From positions 186,001-250,000 of the forward strand of contig CANREL010000001.1 in assembly GCA_947629655.1 (NCBI GenBank): 64,000 bases of DNA, given 5' to 3'. The stretch's first letter is position 1, and every line of letters begins with the position of its first letter. The notes beneath the pieces were generated by a model. It was not told where the DNA came from, did no database searches, and worked only from the letters and a program-made list of their open reading frames with translations. This stretch comes from an uncultured Bacilli bacterium. GTDB taxonomy: Bacteria > Bacillota_I > Bacilli_A > RF39 > UBA660. The position numbers and the translations under genes were made by a program. This document shows, one piece after another, positions 27,349 to 36,341 of this stretch.

Positions 27349-27630
27349 ATGACAGGAGACGTAGTAATGATGTCAATCATATACATACTTGTAATAGTTC
27401 TATTAATTGTATTAATTATTATAGGTATTAAAGCCATTTTTACAATTGATAATGTCAATGAAAATTTGCGTGAGATTAATCGTAAATTGCATTCATTAGA
27501 TGGCATTTTTAACTTTTTCGATGGTGTCAGTACAACCTTAGAAAAATTAAATTTAAAAATGGTATCAAAAATCGATTCAGCTTTTAAGTTAATGTCGAGA
27601 TTTAGAAGAGGAGATGATGAAGATGAGTAA
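27349..27630 (+). CDS. YtxG-like single-pass protein (DUF948 type)
   Basis: 93 residues: N-terminal helix (about 8-30) followed by an amphipathic region. Small size, topology and its position directly before a YtxH-like gene match the Bacillus ytxG-ytxH pair of general-stress proteins. AGGAGG precedes the ATG. Confidence 0.65.
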   Translation: MTGDVVMMSIIYILVIVLLIVLIIIGIKAIFTIDNVNENLREINRKLHSLDGIFNFFDGVSTTLEKLNLKMVSKIDSAFKLMSRFRRGDDEDE

Positions 27631-28024
27631 GAAAAAAGGATGGGGTAAATTCGTTTTAGGAGCTGCGGTTGGTGGTGCTTTAGGCATTTTGTTCGCACCT
27701 AAAAAAGGTAGTGAGACAAGACGTGAATTAAAAGTTAAAGCCGATGAGTTAATCGCTAAGATTAAAGATATTGATGTTGAAGAAGTGAAGACAAAACTTT
27801 TAGACGAAGTCGAAGAAATCGTTGTGACAATTCAAGACTTAGACCGTGAAAAAGTAAAAGAGATAGCTTTAGAAAAGATTGACCTAGTAAAAGCAAAATG
27901 TGAAGAATTAGTTGAATTGGCTAAAGAAAAAGGAACGCCAATCGTCGAAAAGACAGCAGCTGAATTGCGTGAAAAAGCTATTGTTGTCACCAAAGAAATT
28001 TTAAAAAAATTGGAAAGTGAATAG
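27623..28024 (+). CDS. ytxH: YtxH family protein
   Basis: 133 residues from ATG 27623 (GAGGAG at 27608-27613 sits nine bases before). The glycine-rich helix GAAVGGALGILFAPKKGSETR is the YtxH signature, followed by a long charged amphipathic helix. It overlaps the preceding gene by a few bases. The family is associated with envelope stress in Firmicutes. Confidence 0.82.
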   Translation: MSKKKGWGKFVLGAAVGGALGILFAPKKGSETRRELKVKADELIAKIKDIDVEEVKTKLLDEVEEIVVTIQDLDREKVKEIALEKIDLVKAKCEELVELAKEKGTPIVEKTAAELREKAIVVTKEILKKLESE

Positions 28025-28045
28025 AAGTATGTAAATACTTCTTTA
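28023..28045 (+). terminator. Terminator of the 25.2-28.0 kb operon
   Basis: agaagtat-gtaa-atacttct then T's, overlapping the ytxH stop. Confidence 0.82.
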
Positions 28046-28075
28046 TTTATTGAGGAGTAAAAAGGAGTTTTTGTA

Positions 28076-28729
28076 ATGGAAATAGATAGAGAAAAAGTTT
28101 TAAAAATATTGCAAGAGATAAAGAGTATTCATCTCGTTGCGGCAACTAAGTATCTAAACGTTCAACAATTGTATGAATTAGAAGAATTGGGAGTAAAAAT
28201 ATTTGGTGAGAATAGAGTTCCATCTCTTCTTGAAAAATATGAACAATATCATGGCAAAGGCATTTTTCATATGATTGGAACTCTTCAAGTCAACAAAGTC
28301 CGTTATATCATTGATAAAGTAGCAATGATTCATAGTGTTGATTCATATAAATTGATTGATGAAATAGATCGTCAAGCTAAAAAACATAATTTAAAAATGG
28401 AAATATTAATTCAGGTAAACATTGCTATGGAAGAGAGTAAACATGGCTTTTTAAAAGAAGAACTTTCTAGTGTTTTTACATATTTAAAAAGCAAAGAAAA
28501 TGTTATTCCGAAAGGACTAATGATCATGGCACCACATATTAATAGTAGTGATACTGAAAAATATTTTATTGAAACCGAAAATCTTCAAAAAGAACTACAA
28601 AAACAATTTCCCATGTTCAATTTAAATATCTTATCGATGGGCATGAGCAATGATTATGAGTATGCTATAAAGCATGGAGCTACACATGTGCGCATTGGAC
28701 AAGCTTTACTTAAAGATAGTCCTAAATAG
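28076..28729 (+). CDS. yggS: YggS/PLPBP family pyridoxal phosphate homeostasis protein
   Basis: 217 residues, usual length. LVAATKYLNVQQLYEL carries the PLP lysine, with IFGENRV, HMIGTLQVNKV, IHSVDS, VNIAMEESKHGF, LMIMAP and LSMGMSNDYEYAIKHGATHVRIG (phosphate-binding). The protein carries PLP and balances B6 and amino-acid pools; it has no known catalytic turnover. Strong AAAGGAG upstream. Confidence 0.92.
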   Translation: MEIDREKVLKILQEIKSIHLVAATKYLNVQQLYELEELGVKIFGENRVPSLLEKYEQYHGKGIFHMIGTLQVNKVRYIIDKVAMIHSVDSYKLIDEIDRQAKKHNLKMEILIQVNIAMEESKHGFLKEELSSVFTYLKSKENVIPKGLMIMAPHINSSDTEKYFIETENLQKELQKQFPMFNLNILSMGMSNDYEYAIKHGATHVRIGQALLKDSPK

Positions 28730-28784
28730 TATTGCTTTAGTCCAAATTATGCTATAATAAAAAGGATGATAAAGGGGTGGCATT

Positions 28785-31394
28785 ATGACCAAAGATGAAA
28801 AAATTAAAAATATGATTGATGACTTAGTAGCACGTGCTAAAGTAGCTAGTGAAGAATATCGAAAATTGACACAAGAAGATGTCAATCGCATCATTAAAAA
28901 AATGTCTATGGCCGTTCTTGAAAATCATATGAAATTGGCTAAAATGGCCGTTGAAGAAACGGGTCGTGGTATTTATGAAGACAAAATAACTAAGAATATT
29001 TTTGCTTCAGAATACATCTATCACAGCATTAAATACGATAAGACTGTCGGTGTAATTCAAGATAACGAAGAAGAAGGGTATGAAGTGATTGCTGAACCAA
29101 TAGGAATCATTGCTGGAGTAACTCCTGTCACTAATCCAACTTCAACGACTTGTTTTAAATCTTTGATATCGGCTAAAACGCGTAATGTAATTATTTTTGG
29201 GTTTCATCCTTCCGCTCAAAAGTGCAGTGTTGCAACAGCACAAATTTTAAAAGATGCAGCTGTTAGTGCTGGTGCTCCTAAAGATTGTATTTTATGGATT
29301 GAGGAACCTTCAATTGAAGCGACTAGTGCCTTAATGCGTCATCCTGATGTCAGTCTCATTTTGGCAACTGGAGGCAAGGGTATGGTTAAAGCTGCTTATT
29401 CTTGTGGTAAACCAGCCTTGGGAGTTGGACCTGGTAATGTTCCATGTTATATTCACAAAAGTGCTAAATTGAAGACTAGTGTTACTGATTTGATTCTTTC
29501 TAAAGCTTTTGATAATGGTATGATTTGTGCTAGTGAACAATCAGTTATTGTCGACAGAGAAATAAGTGTTGAATTTGAAAGTTTAATGCTTGAAAACGGA
29601 TGTTATTTTTTAACACCTCGTGAAAAAGAAAAATTGAGTAAGAGCATGTTTTCTATTAAAGATGGAAAATATGATTTGAATAGTGAAGTAGTTGGACAAA
29701 GTCCATATAAAATTGCTTCGCTAGCAGGTATCAATGTTCCAAAAGATACGAAAATATTAGTTGTCAAGGAAAATAATGTTGGTGATGATTATCCTTTCTC
29801 TAAAGAGAAATTGAGTCCGGTTTTGACTTATTACGTTGTAAAAGATAGTGAAGAAGGAATAGCCCTAGCTGAGAAACTGATTGAATATGGTGGTTTGGGA
29901 CATTCAGCTGTCGTTCATGCCGAAGATAAAGATGTAATTGAGAAATTCTCTAATACTTTGGAAGCTGGACGTATCATTGTCAATTCACCATCAACTCATG
30001 GTGCGATTGGTGATATATACAATACCAACATGCCTTCACTTACTTTGGGATGTGGTACTTTTGGTGGTAATTCAACTACTGATAATGTTTCAAGTGTCAA
30101 TTTGATAAATTTGAAAAGAGTTGCTAAACGTCGTGTTAACATGCAATGGTTTAGAGTTTCACATCGCATCTATTTCGAATGTGGTTCCATTTCTTATCTA
30201 TCCAAAATACCTAATGCTAAGAAAGTGTTCATCGTCACTGACCAATCAATGGTCGACTTAGGTTATGTCGATAAAGTTATTTATCAATTAGAAAAGCGCA
30301 AAGAACCCGTTCATTATGAAGTGTTTTCAAATGTTGAACCAGATCCATCATTTGTAACTGTTAAAAATGGTGTCGAAGCCATGAATAGATTTAATCCTGA
30401 TTTGATTGTTGCTTTAGGTGGTGGAAGTCCTATCGATGCCGCTAAAGGAATGTGGTTATTCTATGAACATCCTGACATTGATGTTGAAGGATTAAAATTA
30501 AAATTTTTAGATATTAGAAAGAGAACTTATAAGTTCCCAACTCTTGGTAATAAAGCTAAACTAGTTGCCATTCCGACGACTAGTGGTACTGGTAGTGAAG
30601 TGACATCCTTCGCTGTCATCACTGATAAAGAAAACAATATCAAATATCCATTAGCTGATTATGAATTGACACCTGATGTTGCCATTATTGATCCTGATTT
30701 AGTCATGACTCTACCTAAGAGCTTGACAGCGGATACAGGAATGGATGTTTTGACTCATGCCATTGAATCATATGTTTCCAATATGGCTAATGATTACACT
30801 GATGGTCTTGCTGAAAAGGCCGTTGAACTAGTCTTTAACAATTTATTAGAGGCCTATGAACATGGTGATGATCGCGTTGCTCGTGAAAAGATGCACAACG
30901 CCAGTTGTATTGCAGGTATGGCTTTTACTAATGCTTTTTTAGGGGTTAACCATTCTCTTGCTCATAAATTGGGAGGAGAATTTCACATTCCTCATGGTCG
31001 CTGCAATGCCATTCTCTTACCATATGTCATTAAATATAATGCTTCAAAACCGACTAAGTTTGTGTCATTTCCTAAATATGAATATTACATCGCTGATCAA
31101 AAATATCAAAATTTGGCCAAACGTGTTGGACTTCCAGCTAAGAATCCAGAAATAGGTGTAAATTCTTTGATCAATGCTATTAATTTGCTGAATAAAAAAT
31201 TGAATATACCTAAAACATTAAAAGAGTATGGTCTTCCTGAAGAAGAATTTTTAGCTAAAGTTGATTATTTAGCTGAACGTGCTTTTGAAGATCAATGTAC
31301 ACCAGCTAATCCGCGCTTGCCATTAGTGAGTGAGTTAAAAGATCTATTGTTAGAAGCATACTATGGTGAAGAAGAAGAAATCGAATTGTTATGA
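28785..31394 (+). CDS. adhE: Bifunctional aldehyde-alcohol dehydrogenase AdhE
   Basis: 869 residues, full length. N-terminal CoA-acylating aldehyde dehydrogenase has the catalytic Cys in FDNGMICASEQSVI and the ITPVTNPTST pattern. The C-terminal iron alcohol dehydrogenase has ALGGGSPIDAAKGMW, the iron-site His residues in HAIESYVS, GVNHSLAHKLGGEFHIPHGRCNA. It turns acetyl-CoA into ethanol, regenerating NAD+ during fermentation. NADH binding links it functionally to the NAD locus downstream. Confidence 0.97.
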   Translation: MTKDEKIKNMIDDLVARAKVASEEYRKLTQEDVNRIIKKMSMAVLENHMKLAKMAVEETGRGIYEDKITKNIFASEYIYHSIKYDKTVGVIQDNEEEGYEVIAEPIGIIAGVTPVTNPTSTTCFKSLISAKTRNVIIFGFHPSAQKCSVATAQILKDAAVSAGAPKDCILWIEEPSIEATSALMRHPDVSLILATGGKGMVKAAYSCGKPALGVGPGNVPCYIHKSAKLKTSVTDLILSKAFDNGMICASEQSVIVDREISVEFESLMLENGCYFLTPREKEKLSKSMFSIKDGKYDLNSEVVGQSPYKIASLAGINVPKDTKILVVKENNVGDDYPFSKEKLSPVLTYYVVKDSEEGIALAEKLIEYGGLGHSAVVHAEDKDVIEKFSNTLEAGRIIVNSPSTHGAIGDIYNTNMPSLTLGCGTFGGNSTTDNVSSVNLINLKRVAKRRVNMQWFRVSHRIYFECGSISYLSKIPNAKKVFIVTDQSMVDLGYVDKVIYQLEKRKEPVHYEVFSNVEPDPSFVTVKNGVEAMNRFNPDLIVALGGGSPIDAAKGMWLFYEHPDIDVEGLKLKFLDIRKRTYKFPTLGNKAKLVAIPTTSGTGSEVTSFAVITDKENNIKYPLADYELTPDVAIIDPDLVMTLPKSLTADTGMDVLTHAIESYVSNMANDYTDGLAEKAVELVFNNLLEAYEHGDDRVAREKMHNASCIAGMAFTNAFLGVNHSLAHKLGGEFHIPHGRCNAILLPYVIKYNASKPTKFVSFPKYEYYIADQKYQNLAKRVGLPAKNPEIGVNSLINAINLLNKKLNIPKTLKEYGLPEEEFLAKVDYLAERAFEDQCTPANPRLPLVSELKDLLLEAYYGEEEEIELL

Positions 31395-31645
31395 TTAATT
31401 ACTTATTGTTTTTGAATTTGTTAGGTGCAGTTTCTTGTGCCTTTGACAAATACTTAGCCACTTCTAAAAAATATCGTATTTCCGAAAAGATATTATTGGG
31501 AATTTGTTTCTTAGGAGGAGTATTTGGTTTTTATATCATGAGTAGATTGATAAGACATAAGACCAAAGATAAAAAATTTTTACTTTTTCTCTATCCCATC
31601 TTCTTTTTCTGGATATTTGTATTAATTTATTTAAATTTATGTTAA
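31391..31645 (+). CDS. DUF1294 family small membrane protein
   Basis: 84 residues with three hydrophobic helices and the family features FDKYLATSKKYRISEKILLGICFLGG and RHKTKDKKF. The ATG overlaps the adhE stop as ATGA, indicating translational coupling. Function unknown. Confidence 0.82.
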   Translation: MINYLLFLNLLGAVSCAFDKYLATSKKYRISEKILLGICFLGGVFGFYIMSRLIRHKTKDKKFLLFLYPIFFFWIFVLIYLNLC

Positions 31646-31680
31646 AATTAAAATATAGTAGAGTTTAGTAGGAGGGTATC

Positions 31681-33378
31681 ATGGATGATTTAAATAGATA
31701 TAGTATTGCTGCTATATATCAAATGATGCGTGATGGTACAATTGGATTAGAAGATTTGTCGCGATATATTAGTGAAGTTGTGCCAAACATGGAAGCATCA
31801 GAAGAATTGATGGAGTTTTTAGAAACGGCCAATAATTATATTGATCGTCGAATTAGGCATGCCGTTGAACAACAAGAAAATGTAACAGAAGAACAACCTC
31901 GACAAATAGATGAAGAAACTGTGCGAGTTGAAAGCCCTGAAATGGTTAGTGACAATACTTCTACTAGTAGTGATGATGATCAATCTACTAAAATTGAACA
32001 ACCTGTTGAACAACAGGAACAAATGGTTGAAGAAGAACCTGTTGTCGAAGTACCTGTTTCTGATGACGTAGTAGAAGAAGTAGCGCCTCCCAATGAATAC
32101 CCTTATCTCGATAGTGATGGTAACAGCTTAGAAGAAGCGCAAAATGCGATGAATCAAACTTATAATTATTGTCAAGATGCCGGTATGACGATAAGTGATA
32201 TATCACTATCTGGTAAAGCTGGTCGAGGACCATATATAAGTTTTGAAATAAATAATGAAAGTAAACAATATCTTGATCATTTGATGACGGAATTCTTTCA
32301 AAATTCTGAAGGCATTTCCTTAGAATTCATGCGCAATATGTCTACTAAGAGCGAAATGTTTACAATTGAAATAGATCCTACCGATGTTAGTCAAGAAGAA
32401 TTTTTCGTTCACGTCAAAGAGACTTTTGAGCAAATTTATAAGACTGTTGAGACGACTAGACGTGATTATGATTACGAAAAGAACATGCCTGAAGGACTAA
32501 AAAATGTCAAAGATCATTTCGTCAATGATGATCCAGACATCGGTCAAGATTTCACTATTGGATACGTTCGCAATGATGGCAAAGATTCTTATTACATCGT
32601 TGCTGATGATGAAGAAGCTGCTATCGCCTATGCTCAGAGTATCGGTTATGATATTAAAAATAGAGAAGGGGCAAATGTCTTTGAAATAGAGACTAATGGT
32701 AGTGTCGTCGGCACTAAATTAGAAGATGCATCAGTTGATTTAGCTAACGATAGAGATATTTTGAACTTTCGTGACAATGGTGTTTCTACTTTGGATGTTT
32801 ATGGTTCTTTGGAAACTGATCCCAAAGTTGAAATGATTGAAAATTTTATTGAGACCAGTAATGATCCTCATATGATTTGCTTGTTAGACATTGAAGTACC
32901 ACCAGAAAATACTGACCAAAGAGTAGTAAAACTAAAGGATAGTGGAAGTACTAATGAAGTTGTCGTCTTTACAGATGGTGAAGAATTCGATAAAAAAGTC
33001 TTACCTAAAATAGTTGATACATATGCAGAAAATAATCACATTGAACATGACAACATAACAATTTCAGGTGGCAATCGCGATGATAGTGTCTCTTGTCAAA
33101 TAGAATCAAAAAATGATACGACTATGACAATCAATGGTTATAGTCAAGAAGAGATTGATACGTTAGTTACAAATATTGAGAATAAAGCTAAAGATCAAGC
33201 TTCCCAAGAAGCCGAAAAGAATAGTGTCAGACAAAAGACTATTGGTACATATCAACCTAATAATAGTAGTGATAATGATTCTACTAATCAATCATCAGCC
33301 TTTGTCTCAATGCCTGTTCTCTTTGTAATTTGTGTTTTATTTGTCTTAATGATTTCACTGATCATCTTTGCTAGATAG
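31681..33378 (+). CDS. Large acidic tail-anchored protein, unknown
   Basis: 565 residues. A helical N-terminal part, a Glu/Val/Gln-rich acidic segment (about 60-135), a globular body without recognised domains, a Ser/Asn linker and a single C-terminal transmembrane helix (about 540-563). GTAGGAGGG precedes the ATG. Topology implies a cytoplasmic body tethered to the membrane by its tail. Confidence 0.7.
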   Translation: MDDLNRYSIAAIYQMMRDGTIGLEDLSRYISEVVPNMEASEELMEFLETANNYIDRRIRHAVEQQENVTEEQPRQIDEETVRVESPEMVSDNTSTSSDDDQSTKIEQPVEQQEQMVEEEPVVEVPVSDDVVEEVAPPNEYPYLDSDGNSLEEAQNAMNQTYNYCQDAGMTISDISLSGKAGRGPYISFEINNESKQYLDHLMTEFFQNSEGISLEFMRNMSTKSEMFTIEIDPTDVSQEEFFVHVKETFEQIYKTVETTRRDYDYEKNMPEGLKNVKDHFVNDDPDIGQDFTIGYVRNDGKDSYYIVADDEEAAIAYAQSIGYDIKNREGANVFEIETNGSVVGTKLEDASVDLANDRDILNFRDNGVSTLDVYGSLETDPKVEMIENFIETSNDPHMICLLDIEVPPENTDQRVVKLKDSGSTNEVVVFTDGEEFDKKVLPKIVDTYAENNHIEHDNITISGGNRDDSVSCQIESKNDTTMTINGYSQEEIDTLVTNIENKAKDQASQEAEKNSVRQKTIGTYQPNNSSDNDSTNQSSAFVSMPVLFVICVLFVLMISLIIFAR

Positions 33379-33386
33379 GAGTAGAT

Positions 33387-33680
33387 ATGAGTAAAAAAAT
33401 AACTAATGCCAAAAACGTCGATAACTTTTTAATGCGAAAGTATTTGCGTTGGGGCATCATCGTTTTATATTTAATAACCATTATTTTAGCTGTGTTGAGT
33501 TTGATCATCGATTTCAATTTTGTCTATGCTGCTCTTATCTCCTTTATATTAGCGGCAATGCTAAAGAGTAAAAGAGATAGTCTCCAAATAGAGATCAGTG
33601 ATGAACTACGAAAGTTAAAAGAAGAAAAAAAGAAAAAGAAAAAAAGTAAGAAAACAGCAAAAAAAGCTAAAAAACAATAA
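33387..33680 (+). CDS. Small two-helix membrane protein with Lys-rich tail
   Basis: 97 residues: two hydrophobic helices (about 22-42 and 45-65) and a C-terminal tail made mostly of lysines with Ser/Ala. Starts eight bases after the preceding stop, so it is probably its operon partner; the acidic neighbour and this basic tail could interact (inference). Confidence 0.68.
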   Translation: MSKKITNAKNVDNFLMRKYLRWGIIVLYLITIILAVLSLIIDFNFVYAALISFILAAMLKSKRDSLQIEISDELRKLKEEKKKKKKSKKTAKKAKKQ

Positions 33681-33687
33681 CTTTTTG

Positions 33688-33716
33688 TTGACATTAGATA
33701 ACAAAATGCATATAAT
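33688..33716 (+). promoter_or_regulatory. Consensus housekeeping promoter of infC-rpmI-rplT
   Basis: TTGACA (33688-33693), exact 17-base spacer, TATAAT (33711-33716): a perfect sigma-A-type promoter. Confidence 0.92.
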
Positions 33717-33740
33717 TATCAATGTAAATAAAAAAAGGAA

Positions 33741-33850
33741 AGCGATGTACCTACATCCACCTGATTGCGAATAGCGATAGGTAAAGAGCCATTAAGCGAT
33801 AATTTATATTGTTTTTTGTGGATTTAAGTAGGTACTTGTACCTACTTTTT
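33741..33850 (+). promoter_or_regulatory. infC leader attenuator (L20-leader type)
   Basis: Three mutually exclusive segments are visible: A, gtacctacatccac (33747-33760); B, gtggat plus gtaggtac (33818-33835); C, gtacctac (33838-33845) with T tract. A pairs with B over 14 bases with one four-base bulge (antiterminator); B pairs with C to form a terminator with loop CTTG. The element AGCGAT recurs at 33741, 33773 and 33795. In Firmicutes this operon's leader is bound by L20, which causes premature termination. Confidence 0.85.
33826..33850 (+). terminator. Attenuator terminator in the infC leader
   Basis: aagtaggta-cttg-tacctactt followed by T's, directly ahead of the infC binding site. Confidence 0.88.
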
Positions 33851-33873
33851 ATTATTTAATGGAGGTGTTATTT

Positions 33874-34398
33874 ATAGCAAGTTCAAAGAACAATTTGTTA
33901 ATTAACGAACAAATTAGAGTAAGTCAAGTTTTAGTTATTGGACCAAATGGAGAACAAGTAGGAGTTAAAACAACACAAGATGCCTTAACTTTGGCAACTT
34001 ATGCTGGATTGGACTTAGTACTTATCAATCCAAATGGAAATCCACCAGTGTGCAAGTTGATGGACTACAACAAATTTAAGTATGAGAAAGCAAAGAAAGA
34101 AAAAGAAGCTTTAAAGAAACAAAGAGCTAGTATTTCTGAGACTAAAGAGTTTAGATTGTCACCAACTATTGATATCGGTGATATTGAGACTAAGTTAAAG
34201 AATGTCACTAAATATTTAGAAAAAGGTGATAAGATCAAATTATCTATTCGTTTCAAGGGTAGACAAATGGCTCATACTGATTTGGGAAAAGAAGTTTTAA
34301 TCAAATTTGCAGCACGACTAGAAGATATTGCTGAAATTGAACAACAACCAAAACTAGATGGACGTAGTATGACTATGTTATTAGCACCAAAGAAATAA
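33874..34398 (+). CDS. infC: Translation initiation factor IF-3, probable ATA start
   Basis: 174 residues. LLINEQIRVSQVLVIGPNGEQVGV, NPPVCKLMDYNKFKYE and IRFKGRQMAHTDLG are IF-3 signatures. GGAGGTG at 33861-33867 is a binding site with ideal spacing to ATA 33874; the in-frame ATG 33859 and GTG 33865 lie in or before the binding site. Rare initiation codons on infC are known (AUU in E. coli and Bacillus) and let IF-3 repress its own translation. First gene of infC-rpmI-rplT. Confidence 0.93.
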   Translation: MASSKNNLLINEQIRVSQVLVIGPNGEQVGVKTTQDALTLATYAGLDLVLINPNGNPPVCKLMDYNKFKYEKAKKEKEALKKQRASISETKEFRLSPTIDIGDIETKLKNVTKYLEKGDKIKLSIRFKGRQMAHTDLGKEVLIKFAARLEDIAEIEQQPKLDGRSMTMLLAPKK

Positions 34399-34415
34399 AT
34401 AAGGAGGAAAAAAAT

Positions 34416-34607
34416 ATGCCTAAATTAAAAACACATAAAGGTTTAAAGAAAGTATTAAATGTTAGAAAAAGTGGAACTGTTACAATTGGTAGACCAGGTT
34501 CACGTCACAATACAGGCGACAAAAGCATGAACGCTAATAGAAAGAACAGAAAAGGATCAGTATTATCAAAAGCTGACACAAACAGATTAAAGAATATTAT
34601 AAAATAG
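34416..34607 (+). CDS. rpmI: 50S ribosomal protein L35
   Basis: 63 residues, very basic; MPKLKTHKGLKKVLNVRKSG and the central HNTGDKS region fit bL35. AAGGAGG upstream; lies between infC and rplT as usual. Confidence 0.95.
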   Translation: MPKLKTHKGLKKVLNVRKSGTVTIGRPGSRHNTGDKSMNANRKNRKGSVLSKADTNRLKNIIK

Positions 34608-34623
34608 GTAGGAGGAAGATAAT

Positions 34624-35235
34624 ATGACAAGAGTTAAGAATGGTGTTACTACAAAAGCACGTCATAAAAAAGTTTTAAAAGCTGCTAAAGGTTATTTTGG
34701 AAGTAAACACAGATTATACAAAACAGCTAAAGAACAATTAATGCATTCTGGACAATATGCATTCCGTGATAGAAAACAAAAGAAGAGAGATTTCAGAAAA
34801 TTATGGATTACGCGTATTAACGCTGCATGCCGTGAAAACGAAATCAGTTATTCTAGATTTATTGAAGGATTGACTAAAGCTGGTGTTGAAGTTAATAGAA
34901 AGATGTTATCAGAAATAGCTATTAATGATCCAAAAGCATTTAGTGAAATCGTTAAGACAGCTAAAGCTGGATTAGAAGGAAAAGCTACTAAGAGTGAAGT
35001 AGTTGTTAAAAATGAAATTGTTAAAGGAACAAAAAAAGAAGTAAAAGAGACTAAAAAGGAAGTAAAGAAAGAAGAACCTAAAAAGGAACCTGCTAAAAAG
35101 GCAACAACTAAAAAAGAGACTAAAAAGAATTTAAGCGCTTTAACAGTTGCTGAATTAAAAGAAATGGCATCTAAAAAAGGTATTGAAGGTGCCTCTAAGA
35201 TGAAAAAAGCTGAATTATTAGAAGCTTTAAAATAA
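34624..35235 (+). CDS. rplT: 50S ribosomal protein L20 with C-terminal charged linker and Rho_N/SAP-like domain
   Basis: 203 residues instead of about 118. Residues 1-118 are ordinary L20 ([42 protein letters not shown]). Then comes a Lys/Glu/Thr-rich linker (about 120-168) and a 35-residue module [17 protein letters not shown] to [10 protein letters not shown] that resembles the Rho N-terminal/SAP-type nucleic-acid-binding fold. The same module ends S2 encoded next. L20 also represses its own operon by binding the leader. Confidence 0.95.
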   Translation: MTRVKNGVTTKARHKKVLKAAKGYFGSKHRLYKTAKEQLMHSGQYAFRDRKQKKRDFRKLWITRINAACRENEISYSRFIEGLTKAGVEVNRKMLSEIAINDPKAFSEIVKTAKAGLEGKATKSEVVVKNEIVKGTKKEVKETKKEVKKEEPKKEPAKKATTKKETKKNLSALTVAELKEMASKKGIEGASKMKKAELLEALK

Positions 35236-35325
35236 TAAACATATTAATGAATTGATTTATCTAGTGCTCATGAGAGTGGTAAATTTTAGAAATTAATAAG
35301 TGTATAACGAAAAGGAGAAAATATA
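35236..35325 (+). promoter_or_regulatory. rplT-rpsB intergenic leader
   Basis: No terminator is seen, so read-through from rplT into rpsB is likely. A short palindrome ctcatgag lies at about 35267-35274 in a possible small hairpin. AAAAGGAG precedes rpsB. Confidence 0.35.
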
Positions 35326-36315
35326 ATGACAGTAGTTTCAATGAATTATTTATTAGAAGCCGGTGTACAATTCGGACACCAAAAGAGAAGATGGAATCCA
35401 AAGATGAAAGAATATATCTTTACATCTCGTGATGACATTTATATAATCGATTTACAAAAGACAGTTAAGAAGCTAGAAGAAGCTTATGCTGCTATGAAGA
35501 CAATCGCTGAAAACGAAGGAAAGGTATTATTTGTTGGTACTAAGAAACAAGCTCAAGAAGCTGCCGAAGAATCAGCAATGAGAACAGGAATGTACTTCGT
35601 CAATGAAAGATGGTTAGGAGGAACTCTAACTAATTTCAAAACAATTCGTTCAAGAATTAAGAGAATGGAAGAAATCGAAAATATGGAAAAAGATGGTATC
35701 TTCGATTTACTACCTAAAAAAGAAGTTATTAAGATTAGAAAAGAATATGATAAATTAAACAAGAATTTAAGAGGAATCAGAGAGATGAAAAAACTTCCTG
35801 ATGCATTAGTTATTGTTGATCCAAAGAAAGAAGAAATAGCTATTAAAGAAGCTAGAATACTAAATATACCAGTATTTGGTGTCGTAGATACTAACTGTGA
35901 TCCTGATATGGTTGATTACGTAATTCCTGGTAATGATGACGCTGTAAGAAGTGTTAAATTGATGATTGGTGTTCTTACTAACGCTATTTGTGAAGTTCTT
36001 GGAAAAGAAGTAATTGATTATATTACTGAAGATGATAAAGCTAAGAAAGAAACAAAGAAAGCTAAAAAAGAAGAAGCAACTGATGAAGTTTCTGAAGAGA
36101 GCGAAGAAGTAGTTACTGAAAAGGAAGTTAAAGAAGAATCTAAAAAAGTAACTAAAAAAGAGACTAAAAAGGAAGAAGTAGTTGAAGAAACAAAAGAAGA
36201 AAAGAAAGATTATTCTTCTATGACTTTAACTGAATTAAAAGAAGTAGCTAAAGCACAAGGGGTTAAAGGTTATTCAAAAATGAAGAAAGAAGAATTAATT
36301 AATACTTTGAAATAG
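35326..36315 (+). CDS. rpsB: 30S ribosomal protein S2 with C-terminal charged linker and Rho_N/SAP-like domain
   Basis: 329 residues instead of about 240. Residues 1-232 are normal S2 ([63 protein letters not shown]). Residues about 237-295 are a Lys/Glu/Thr/Val linker, and 296-329 form [17 protein letters not shown] to [10 protein letters not shown], clearly related to the tail of L20. It is cotranscribed with tsf. Confidence 0.95.
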   Translation: MTVVSMNYLLEAGVQFGHQKRRWNPKMKEYIFTSRDDIYIIDLQKTVKKLEEAYAAMKTIAENEGKVLFVGTKKQAQEAAEESAMRTGMYFVNERWLGGTLTNFKTIRSRIKRMEEIENMEKDGIFDLLPKKEVIKIRKEYDKLNKNLRGIREMKKLPDALVIVDPKKEEIAIKEARILNIPVFGVVDTNCDPDMVDYVIPGNDDAVRSVKLMIGVLTNAICEVLGKEVIDYITEDDKAKKETKKAKKEEATDEVSEESEEVVTEKEVKEESKKVTKKETKKEEVVEETKEEKKDYSSMTLTELKEVAKAQGVKGYSKMKKEELINTLK

Positions 36316-36341
36316 TTTTAATTAATAATAGGAGGATGTCT

